Of a DNA stretch of 64,000 nucleotides, positions 13,401 through 25,900 are shown piece by piece; the stretch's first letter is position 1; each line of letters opens with the position of its first letter. The position numbers were made by a program, and so were the translations under genes. The notes under the pieces were generated by a model, which worked only from the letters and a program-made list of their open reading frames with translations, was not told where the DNA came from and ran no database searches. Source of the stretch: Apostichopus japonicus (taxonomy: Eukaryota > Echinodermata > Holothuroidea > Aspidochirotida > Stichopodidae); contig NC_092576.1 of assembly GCF_037975245.1 (NCBI RefSeq), forward strand, positions 31,536,611 through 31,600,610, read 5' to 3'.

Positions 13401-16400
13401 TGGATTAGGTTTGCTTCGTTACTAACACCAGTACTAACAGTAACCTACGCACTAAGTTTAAGTTAGGCTACTCAGTCAGGTAACGTGAAAACCTAGTAAA
13501 GTAAAAACGTTAACAAAGTCACAGAAAATCTTGATTTCTGTTCAAAAATATAAATATATTCCACAGAACAATGGTCCAAAGTATTGAGTATTTCGTAAAG
13601 AATTTTAATAAAGAATTCATGTAAGAAACCTAAAAGTCGAGATAGCTAGAGAATCAGAATGTCGATACAGCCGGTATTGTATTTGAAAGATGGATTGTTA
13701 CGCAATCGAAAGCCTTCGCAGTTTCTGATTGGCCAATCATCTTAATAGACAACATCTGACTCAATTTGTACATTTTTACGTTGTTGGTTATGATGTAAAT
13801 TCGATCGTGTGGATGAAAAATGAATGAAATGGAGTAAAAAGGAATCATGCATCCAGACATTAAACCAACTCAATTCAGTATCCCCTTTGTCAAACTCAGC
13901 TGTACGAGATGTTGTAAGTATATCACCTTTTATCAGATCCTTTCTAGCAACTTCTTACTGCGTACTTAAACCTGGTTGAAACCAGCCAACCTATATGATT
14001 GTATGGACAAAAAAAAAAAACAGTAACCTGTTGTGTAGACTTGTTTACTTCAAATTTACACAACAGTCGTCGAAGTTCCTGTGCTGGTAGTAGTACTAGT
14101 ATCATGAGCAGTTGCACGAGACGTGAAAAATAATTTTACACTCACTATTCTACAGTTATGCTGCCCTCGCAGACGCGTCTAGATATGCGACACTAGACAG
14201 CTAGCTAACCAGCGAAATGACGAGAAAAAGACAGGAGTACGTTTCTGTAAACTGTATTGAGATTCCTCACTCATGTTATCGCGGTAAAACTGAAATAAAA
14301 GGATATGAGAAACTTGAATAATAATGATGCTAAATACAACACTATGAATGTTTTAAATGAAAGATTATAACGGTGAACTTCGAACTTGCCATAGGCCAAA
14401 TGATCAGCTCACCAGAGTACAATATTCTAAACTGAATAACTATAATGTGATGAGAGTCGAATAACTCTGGAGTTTAATTAATTCTCTTAACTTGTCTTAA
14501 GAAGAATAATTAATGAAGTTTGCTAAAGAACAATAGAGTATCAGATGAGCAAAAACTATTATGATTAATTAATAACAACAATCCATCTCAACGAACGGAA
14601 AATACGTAACGTAAGTATTACGCAACTCTGAAAGGAACATGAATATGTGAGCATAAAACATAGTTGAACAGGGGTTAAGGTAATTAAAACTCGAGTGTAA
14701 CTAAATTAATATTAACTTATTCAAGTCCCAAGTAAATATATATAGTTATGGCATCGCCCATATTTAATAAACAACATATTATGTGCAAACCTGCAATCAA
14801 GGTAAATACTTCTTAATTGGAAAACAAATAGATTACTTATGTCTTATTAACAATCTCAATTAACTGACATGTGCATGGTAAGCAAGGTTGTACAATAATT
14901 AACCTAACAAATAATACAAAGAGAAAAACTTACAGATTATGAGCCAGGTCGAAAACGTTAGCTAATGAAACTGTACGGTATGTAAGGCGGATGCGGTGTT
15001 GCCTACTACAAAGCTGAAAACAGAATAATGTCTATAATGAAAAACAACACAGGTCTCTGAGAAAAGAAATAAGTGTGAATCTCCAATTACCATGAGACCC
15101 TCCTCATGTGTGGTCAAGGAGAAAGTTTATCAACAACTCTTCCATCCTGACTTCCCCCCTGCTGACCTTTCATAACAGAGCTGTGCAATGAAGTTACAGT
15201 AAGCTCAAACTGATCTGACCACAGAGCAGGTAGCAGAGCGAAAGATAAGAAGAGTCACAGGTGGCTTGCTTAATGAAGTATAAACAATAACATGAGTAGT
15301 ACAGTGTAAACTGAACCCCTGTGAAAATGAATAAGTACTGAAAACAGGACTACCTGCCCGATAGGCGATAAAAAAAAAACATTTACTTGAATGGCAGAAC
15401 AACAGTAGTAGTGTAGTGACCGAGCAGTAACAGAACAAACTAAAACACATGCAACCAACAAAGAATGACACAAGACAAGTTGACAGCTTGGATGCTGGAG
15501 GAGCTCTGGTTTGTATTATCCTCTTGTAACATCATCTCCAACATACATAACAAATTAACACTCACATAAACCAACACCCTAGTATAATACAATCCTATTG
15601 GTAGGTGGAAGACCACTGACCACTCCCACTTGGTCATTCCATCTCTCACAAACATCTACACCTGTATAACATGTGATATCACACCAGAGTGTGTGCACCT
15701 GGGTACTCTCCAATTGACCTGGCTATAACAACTTCCCAACATAACTCAACTTACAGTGTAAACAATAGACAGAATACCAACAATGCCATAGATGGCTATC
15801 CTCAGTGGACTAGAACAAACAGTGACCAGAACAGTCTAATAAATGCCAGCAAGTACAAAAGACTGGCCAAAGATAGGATAAATAAGCTAGGACCCTACAG
15901 TAGTACAGTCATTACTCGGTGTGTATCTATTTTACTATCATTCCCGGCAGGCTGCAGCATTCGATTGATATACATGATGGAGTAAGTGGTTAATCATTTT
16001 TTATTTGGAGATGCCAAGCCAAGTAATAACGATCCCATCGAACTACTTAAATACTAATTCTAGTAACGCTCAATCTAGGCTAGTGTGGTAGTACTACTAG
16101 TTAGCAGGGGGCTTATGAGTAAGGCTACTATATGCCTTCATGCACAGTCAGTGTAGGAGAGTATCGATACAGATATAGCCTATAGGCTAGGAGGGTCAAG
16201 TCTATGTTATGCTGCAGTGAGGGTGAGGCCTAGTAGTGGTACTACAATGCTTGTAAGTAGTAGCCTAGGTCTAAGAGTATTTTACTAACTCTAATAATTA
16301 AAGATTAAAGTAGTATCCATTGGCTGCATATGCTGATTACTTATGTCTGTGCCTACACCTACAGTGTCATTGTACCCTTTTTTCCCTGTAGATCTACTCT

Positions 16401-16879
16401 CAAAAATCAACGACTCGGAATGAACTTACAGCAAATTATTTCCAGCAAACAAATATTGGTGAGTACAATTCCTATACAATGCCTAGTCAGCAATTGAAAT
16501 TAGCCTGTTGGTGGGGCTTACCAGTCAAAACGTCCCTTTACCAAATTTGTCCCCGTACCAAAACGTCCCCGCTTTTGGACAAATCGTCCCCCGTTGGTCA
16601 AAACGTCCCCGTTGGTCAAAACGTCCCCGTAAGTCAAAACGTCCCCGTCTATCACATTCATTCACAGTTGTGAATATATATTAATATTAAGTTATAATTT
16701 GGCTAAGTTATCGGCAAGTTGGATAACAGTCGCTAAATAAATCATGAAGGACTATATCGTTTAATTATATTTGGTATGAAAAAGGTATACGCTATATGTT
16801 TTTCAATGAATTAACGAATTAAGGAAATCCAAAATATTATACAAGAGGAATTAAAAAAGAATTTGGATGCGTATACTTT

Positions 16880-16924
<45 letters not shown>

Positions 16925-19900
16925 ATATAATATTTTTAATTGAGTGAAATCACTTATCGTTTATTTTTACGAAGTAAAATTTTGTCACGGGTACGTACCC
17001 CTGTTGATATTTGATATTTTGAAGTATAGAATATATTGCTCGTTTACCTTTAGTGTGGTAACGTTACATGTTTTACTAAACAATTGTACTCAAAAATGTT
17101 TCCGCCCTCATAACAGTCAATTCCCTAACTAATAACATCCACACTTGCATTCCAACTGATTATAAAAGCGGGGACGTTTTGACTCACGGGGACGTTTTGA
17201 CTGTGGGGACGTTTTGGTAAAAAGCGGGGACGTTTTGGTCTTAAAAAAGCGGGGACGTTTTGGTAAAGGGACGTTTTGACTGGATACCGTTGGTGGGTTA
17301 ATGGCCACAGCAAGTCGGAATGATAATCACGCCAGTCAGCAGCCCCCCCCCCCCCCCCCCTGCAAACATGACGTGCTAGATTAAACAGCATGAATTCACA
17401 ACCTTAGCCCTGGCTTTATGTCTCAGTCAATAAACTCTGCGTTTTAATCATAACATGTGGTGCCTGCTATTAGGCCTAATACACCTATCAACTGTATGAT
17501 GCACCTCAGACCCCCAGGATAGTTACGTCATGTCAAAATTAAGCTGAACATTGACACTTCATTGCGCATATAATATGACACCCCATTGCATTATTTAAAT
17601 TTGACAGGGATTAACTTCATTTCATATATTATTTTCAGAGCCCAGTGTTACTCCTGATTTCAGAGTGAACTCATGAGGCCAACTTAGGCCTACTTGGTAC
17701 AACCAACCACGTAGAAGAGAAATACCAGCTTCATCCAATGTTCAGTCAGTAGCTTTTACTCCAGCCTTATCTGAATTTTATATGGCTGGCCATACTGAAG
17801 GTGGCTCATCATCCTTTGTAGAGAGCTTGCAGCCAGATTATCAGTGCACTGATGAAAGTCCCACAACAATTATCCACCCATCATCTATACCTTTAGCAAT
17901 GGAAGTAAGTGAACTAATGAACATTACAAACTGGCAGGCAACTCTTGACCAAGATGGTCACATTTCTGATAAGTGGGAGGATACGCTGGGTGAGCCCGAT
18001 GATACCTGTGATGCTTCACCTTTGGAAGATGATGAAGAGTCAGAGACAGAGTCCAGGAGTGGTTCATCATACATCTATAGAGGATATTGGATGACAGTAG
18101 AAACAAGTCTTCTCCTGATACTCACATTTGCAACTACGCATTCCATCACTGATGTCCAGCTGTCTGATATACTAGCACTAATTAGTCTCCATTGTATGGA
18201 AACTCACTCTGCCATTGGTAGTCTTTATAAGTTTAAGAACTATTTTGAAAAGGCAGATTCACCAGTGCAAAAGTATTATTACTGTTAGTCCTGTTTTAGC
18301 TCTGTTGAAGATGGCCAGACCAACGTACTGTAATATATGCAGGATGACAATTGACTTTGAGAAGAACAAATTCCTCAGTGTAACACTAGAGCCTCAAATT
18401 CAAAATTTGTTTCAGCATCCTGGTTTTGTAGATAAAATTCAGCATAGATTTAAGGGAAGTATATATGGATTGTTTCTCAGTGACTTTCCAAATTTTACGA
18501 ACCTGATTAACATTTTAAACCTATTAACTCAAACCTATAAATTGATTAACAGAAACTACAGTGAAGTTTGGTAGAATTATGAATAAGAATCTTGCTGAGT
18601 TTTGTTCTCAGAGTTTTGAGATTACTTTTAAGATTCTAAAGATTTAATAATTTGCATTGCTTAGTGTTATTTGTGGGTTTCCTGTACGAATTAAAAGAAA
18701 TGAAAAGATCAGTAATTTTTTAATTGCTGATCTATAAGCCTTGATGTTACAGTAACCTATTTGAATTAAAGTACAGAAATTATAATCTCTAATGTGCCTC
18801 TCCTCATGTTGTAACCATTACAGTTTGTTCAGTGGTACCACATATTTTCTATTCCTACAGGAAAAGTTAAAACATTTAAAAGATGATGGCTCTTTAATTG
18901 AAACAAATAAAAAGAAATCCTAAAAATGCAGTAATAACTTGAGTTCCCACAACTAGTTCCAGGAATGGTACCTTTCTGTAAAGTGATTATTTCTTGACAT
19001 AAAGTACCTGCGACTGGTTGCAACAAGAAGGCCTGTCCTGCAAAGTAACTTTCCTTGCCACGAAGTAGCTGCGGCTGGTTGCAACAAGAAGGCCTTTCCT
19101 GCGAAGTAACTTTCCTTGTCGCGAAGTAGCTGCGACTGGTTGCAACAAGAGGGCCTTTCCTGCGAAGTAACTTTCCTTGCCGTGAAGTAGCTGCGACTGG
19201 TTGCAACAAGAGGGCCTTTCCTGCGAAGTAACTTTCCTTGCCGCGAAGTAGCTGCGACTGGTTGCAACAAGAAGGCCTTTCCTGCGAAGTAACTTTCCTT
19301 GCCGCAAAGTAGCTGCTGCGACCAGTTACAACAAGATGGGCCTCCTGCGAAGTCATATTCCTTTGCTGCGATGTTGCTGCGATGTTGCTGCGACTAGTCG
19401 CAGGAGCAAAACCCTGCGGCGAAGTAATATTTCTGCTGCCGCGAAGCTACGGCAAAGTCACAGTAAAAGTGAAGTACTGCGAAGTCTTGTAGCGAAGGAA
19501 TTCCTTCGCAGCGAAGTCGCAGCGACTGCGCAGCGAAGTAACCCTTTTGGTAGGAGGTAACATTATACTCATTTGAAATAACATTCCTACCAATGGATGG
19601 TTTTATGTTGCAATAGATATAAGTAATACAATCAGTTGTCATGAAATCCTTTCCCTACCAGTTTTGTGTTGAGAATAACATGTACATTACGATCTTCCCT
19701 GCAGCAAATACCACTCCAGTCCCCCTGTTCTTAGCCAAAAACAGGGAAGATTGAATATCTGCCTGAGTTGGTAATGCTAGCCATACTGGACTCTCCTCTG
19801 CACAAATTCGTGATTAAACAAACACAGTGTATTTTTTCAGTGGTCAAGCCAACCTTGTTTTCACACACAGCAAAGTAGTACTAGCCATTAGAGCACTTTT

Positions 19901-22900
19901 GTTTTCAATCATGCAGGTGACCGGTCAAGGTGCACTCAAGGATGAATCCTAAAGTATTTGGGGGTAGTTTATGCTATCAAGTAACAAGTTATTAATGCTT
20001 GAGTGAATTTGATGAGGATAGTTTTTCTAAAGGCAGGCTTGACTGTCACTGACTTTGAGTACATTTATATAAGAATAAGGTACAACCTACGGTTACTTAG
20101 GTTCATCACACATATTATGTTAACTTGTATCCTATTTAATAGAAAATGTTAATTACATCATCAAATTATTTGCAAATAGTGACTACAAATTGATAGTTTT
20201 ATTGATAATATGTTTGAAAGTATCATTCCCTCTCTCTTGTTTAGATGTTGCCCATGACTCACCGGACACCTGGTAAGTCTGATGTACACGTTATTGCAAG
20301 CTGAGTGCAGTGAATGTTTAAAAAAAAATCGCTTTAAGATACTGTTAAATACCATACATAGATTAAAATAATTTTCAACATACATATCCTCTACAAATGA
20401 TAATTTATAATACTGTAACAGATTCCAGTAACTTTATTGCTGTCATATCAAATTCATGTTACAGTTAACTTTACCAAATGGTGATTAATTTATGACACAA
20501 TAATTTCACAAGTCCATTCCTATTTCTTCATTTATGGTTTATGAAAATTACATCAGAATGCACCCAACTTCAAATAACAATGATGACTCTCGAATGGTCT
20601 GGGCCAAGATTTTTTTTACACATCTTTGCCAAATGTTTGAATCGATTGTCTCTTTGCAATTAACGCAGCTGTTCAAATAGCCATTTAGTTTGAGAACGAA
20701 TCTAAAGTTAAGCAGTTAAATTAACATATCAAGACATTGTTCTCTACAGTAAATTTGGTTGAGCAGCTACCAATAATGACATTCCAATTAAAAAAAAAAC
20801 AACTTTCTTTTGACCATTTAAATTATTGACTTTGTTCCTGATATAAAATAAGATTGTTACTAATCACACTTTTCTGGTTTCCTACAGAGGAGGAACAATT
20901 CATCAAGGAATTAAAGGCAAAGTATCAGATACTTTATCACTCCGTACAACCATTGCCTTACATTAGAGACAGAATGTATTGTGTTGATAATGTATATGTT
21001 GATAGCGGCATTGAACGGTTAGTTGAACAAGCACATGGACACAAAATTTGGAAACTTTTAAAGTCACATCATGAACTACTAAAGAAACCTGAGAATTGTG
21101 GTAGGCAAATTATGGAGGGAGAGGCCGGATATGGAAAATCAACACTGACACTACAGCTTGCATACGATTGGTGCCAAAAAGTTCCAGATTCCCCTTTGAG
21201 TAATGTACCGATACTTATTTACCTGCGGCTAAGACAACTGAGAGGGGTGAAGTCAATATACCAAGCCATACGGCGTTTTATATTACCCAGAGACTCAGAT
21301 CTGAGTGAGGATATGGTAGAATCAATCATAAAGAATTGTTCAGGTGCATTGGTTATTTTGGATGGATTTGATGAATACCCTGATAAAGACGATCTAGAGA
21401 CTGATATTTCTCTTATCCTTCGGAGAGAAATGTTGCAGGAAATAGACGTCATTCTGACTACCAGGCCTTTCTACTTGCCAAAAGAATTTGCACCGCATAC
21501 TGATCGAATACGTTTAACAGGTTTCAACGATGACATCCGAGATCAATATATTCGAAAAGCAGTTGTACACGGTGACGAACAAGCCGCCAGGGAAATAATA
21601 CTTAAACTCCAACGAAACCCTCTACTCGGTGACTTGTGTCAAGTTCCTTTGTTGTTTGTTTTGTTTGCTCACATGAGCCACCTGAACAAAGACTTGACGG
21701 CATTCAAATCCGTTACTAGTTTCTTTCGTAATGTGATAGCTTGCTTCCATAGTCATATGATGAACAAAAAGATTGGAAAGGTATGTTTTGGCTCAAAACA
21801 TGATGAGTTGAACAAGGTTGCTTTTGAGGCTCTGAGCGGTAGAAACCAACTGATTGTGTGGGATAGTACTTCCCTGAGAAAACGACTTGGGGATGACTTC
21901 TATGAGCAGTACCTTAAAACTGGAATATTTTTTGAGGAAGAAGTTCTGACTGATGATCAATTTCTCTACAAAAAGGAAGTCAGATTCTACCACAAATTGT
22001 TCTGTGAGTGGTATGCTGCCCACTACATTGCTGATTATCTATCTCAAGAATCTTCAACCTCTGCCACAACAGAGAGTCAGACTGTAGCTGAACTGCTCCG
22101 TTGTTTGGATCCCTTTGAACTTCACTATGTTTACAGATTTGCCTGTGGTCTTAATAAAACTGCTTCGGGTAAAATTGTAAATTATCTGCAAGACAATCTT
22201 AAACATGAAAGGTTTGCTATGATGTGTATGCTGGAACAAGACTATAAAAATGAGAAGATTGTTGATGTAATCACAAAGTTGGCCTCTAAAGTGGTCCACA
22301 TAAATGGCCATGACAGTCAAGTACTTCAAAGATCAACTTTACAAGTTTTGGAGTTCGCGAGCGCCAACCAGGTGAGGTCATTTTCTTTCACTGCAATCAA
22401 GATATATTTCCTCAGGTTTGTGGTCATGTGGTCACAGTCATTTACTGTTATTGTACAATAGAATTATAATCAGTCCTTATACCTACAGAAACAGTGCAAA
22501 ACTTCTAGCCTCCACTGGGATTCGAACCCGGGCCTCTAATGTTTGAAGTGCTTGGTTTATTTTCCCGCCAAGTCCTTGATTCATGAGGTCAGATTCCCAA
22601 TACATATCTTCAGAGGTTGTATCCCAAAATAATGACCCAATGACCCTACGAACATAAACAATTTCAAATGCTGACAACACTTACTGTCTTTACCAATTGT
22701 TGTTGCTACCAATAGTGTCACTTGATTTATTGCTTATGTGGCCATAAATGAACACACTATGACAAAGACATCCAAACCTTGAAAATATTCGAATAAATTG
22801 AGTTTTAATTGTGAGGTCACCTTTACTGGAGGGGAAAACAAACCTTAAAGTAAATGGCCAAATCGTTTTATGCAGTAGCATTCATAGCCAGGTAAAGCTA

Positions 22901-25900
22901 CTGTTGAAATGTCATTTTGACCTCACAATGTAATTGTATGGTCTAACTCAACAACATAAAACCCTCCATCCGTTCATAATGTAGCATGATTCTTTAACTA
23001 GAGGATAACTACAATACATTAACCTTGTTCATTTCTCTAACAGATTACCATAGCTTGCCTAAACCTGACCATGGCTTTCAAGGAGTGTGATGGATACACT
23101 ATTTTACTCCAATCTGGCCTCTCTCTCTGTCCTTTAAAGACAGTAGAAAAGATACACATAGAGATGGTACCGGAGGGTGATGAACCAGGAACAATATCGG
23201 AGATACAGTTAACAAACATATGCCGTTTTGCGGTTCGTTGTGACTCTGTTAAAGAGCTGTCGTAAGTTGAATCTCATGTTTTTTTTGTTATCGTACTATG
23301 TACCTACAAGTATTCCCTCTTGTTACATTTAACTGATTTTAAAATAACTGATTTACTAAAGAAATGATGATAAACACAGAGCTATGACAAAACTGGTATT
23401 ATAAATGATGTATCATCAAGAAATACATCGTAATCGGAATTTTAGAGTTAAAATTATGAAAAAAGATGAAGTGTTATGTTGGTATGAATAGCCATCACGG
23501 TGTTAATTATTACAAAATAAAACAATAACAGTTGTGAATTTGGAAGGTAAGAATATTTTTCATATATTATTTGGAAAATGTCTTACATGATTTGACAAGT
23601 ATCATCAAAGAGGCCAAGGTGTAATTTCTTCATGAATTTTGGAAGTTTTATTCAGTAATGTGGTAGTATGAGATATTCCCCCACTCTTATAAACGGAGGA
23701 CAACATACTGTGCCTGGAATTGTATAACCAACGAGTCTATTTTACAATCTATCAGATTGTCTGCACACCAATTCCTTTCATGGACTCCTAGCACGACCTG
23801 AGGACGATCCTAGACATACATTACACTGTTACCTTCCTGCAGTTATGGGCTCATTTGCTCATATTAAACAGCAAAACCATGTCCACAGTAAGGTGTTTCA
23901 TTTCCATCATTTTTAAGCACTTCCTACACATTTCCTACATGGAATTTGCTTCATAGCAAGACTGTTTTGCTATCTTTCTCTCATGTTGGTTTGTTTCTTC
24001 CTTTCTACTTCAAAGGTTCAGTGAATGTCTGCTGCCTCTTTCGCCCTCTCTAGAGTCTATCAATGCAGAGATGATATCTAGGAAAATAAAAAGTAACTAT
24101 CGATTCTGTCAGTATTGGTTGATTATTTGACTAAATATAGTCATCAAAGAATTGATATAAGAGACAATACATTGTAACATTTTCATAAGAAGTGCAAAAA
24201 GCAGATTGTAAGCCTTTGGTAAAAGCAAGAATGATGCAAAATTAGAAAAAGTGACAAAATAAATTGCTTTGTCAGGAGGATTACATGGATTTCAGGGGCA
24301 GTAAATGTTAACCGCCTACATGATTTGTCCTATGCTCGACACATTCCTTTGGTACAAGCTACTATAATGGCAATGTTATTAACTTACTACTTATGATAAC
24401 TGTTTAAGAACATTACTTTAGGTCTAAACACAGAAAAATTGTGTTGTTTTAAGTGAAGCCATTTTATTGGATGTAAAGCACCAAATTCAAATAGGAAGTG
24501 TTCCATTTTTAGTGTAGAGGTTTCCATTTCATTTATGTGAAAAAGTTAACTTCTCTCCTTCATTCATCCTAAGATGTCTTTAAATGTAACATATTTCTAC
24601 ATACTTGTCATCATAGTATACTGGCGAGACTACGGTTACAGCCTGAATCTCCATTCTGGTGATTGGGAGGTATGATTCTATTTTTTTCTTGTTTCCAGGG
24701 CTTTTTGTTATTGTGTGTGTCCATTAGTGCAGAACAAGTTGGAAGCAGTGTAAATGCCGACAACCAATTGACAACGACAGAGATCGTGACATAGCTTAGG
24801 GAATATAATGTGTAGATCTAGGTTTTGGAAACATATTTCAAATATGAGTTGGTCATTGCAAATTGTTGATTACTAACTAATTCAGATCATTGATCAACTG
24901 AAAATACTCAAGGAAACCCTGTATGACTTTTCTTTCTATTGAGAGAATTTTTAACTTTTCTGTACATTGTAGTATGTCACGTAGTTAAAACATGAAGGTT
25001 TGTTGTATGTATTTGGACTTACTTTCATAACAATGGATTTTCTTTAATCTAAAGTAATACCAACGATACTACAATTAGAATAGTAAAAAAGTAAAACAGA
25101 GAGGAAAGTTTACACTGCTTCATTTTGTGTTTATTTTCAGGTTGATGATATCAAAATGATTGAGTCACTGTGTTCAGAGAGGTTACAGATCTGGACTGAA
25201 GATAGTAACTTACAACAGAATTGTACTTTGCAGCTACTGAAGAACGCATCTAACAATGATGTAAGTCAGTATTCTGTTGCATATTAGATATAAAATTACA
25301 TATTATGTCAAAGTACATCATCCCCGTTATGCTCTAGATATGTCATCCCCATTATGTTAGGTGCTTTATGGAGATAGTATCATTTTGCATTTCGCATGCC
25401 AAATGATTTGATAATTTTGATTCATTGTCTTTCAACAGTGTTATGAATGCAAGATTCTGCATCCGGAACGCAAAGTTTCAGAGATGTAAGCAAAAACTTC
25501 ACATTGCGTCCGGTGGATCGAAACGCTAAGTACACACACTCACAACTGGGCGTATATGCAAAACAAAACAAAACACATTTTTGAATGAACATCTTTTGAA
25601 TGAACATTATTTTCCAAAAAACCAGACCTCAGGATACCCAAAATTTCTTCCAATCATTCCGATGATTGAATTCGTTTTAAAAGCAAGTAAATCATAGCAA
25701 TCAACAACAAGGTATGAAGTTAACAATATTTACATTACAGAGATTTACATGCAAACAATAGTCATGGTTCTTTTCCAAACTTCCAATGATCTGATTGGCT
25801 AATAGTTCCTTACCCATTGTCTGGAAACATTCTTGTGTCTGTAGTGCTCAATGAACACAAATTATGTAAATAACAATTACATATAACATTACTTTCCCAT

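Noticed and set aside
18829-19356. Repetitive open frames on the minus strand (LLQPVAATSRQGKLLRR)
   Set aside because: They are translations of the right-hand minisatellite array.
20854-20887. NACHT protein starting upstream of 20888 as a single-exon gene
   Set aside because: The upstream codons have no ATG, and a strong acceptor (TTTCCTACAG) sits at 20887. The second gene has the same acceptor position and phase, so this is an internal exon.
22372-22461. Continuation of the NACHT frame to the stop at 22461
   Set aside because: CAG|GTGAGG marks a donor at 22371, and the paralogue ends its exon at the same place. The residues beyond are not conserved.
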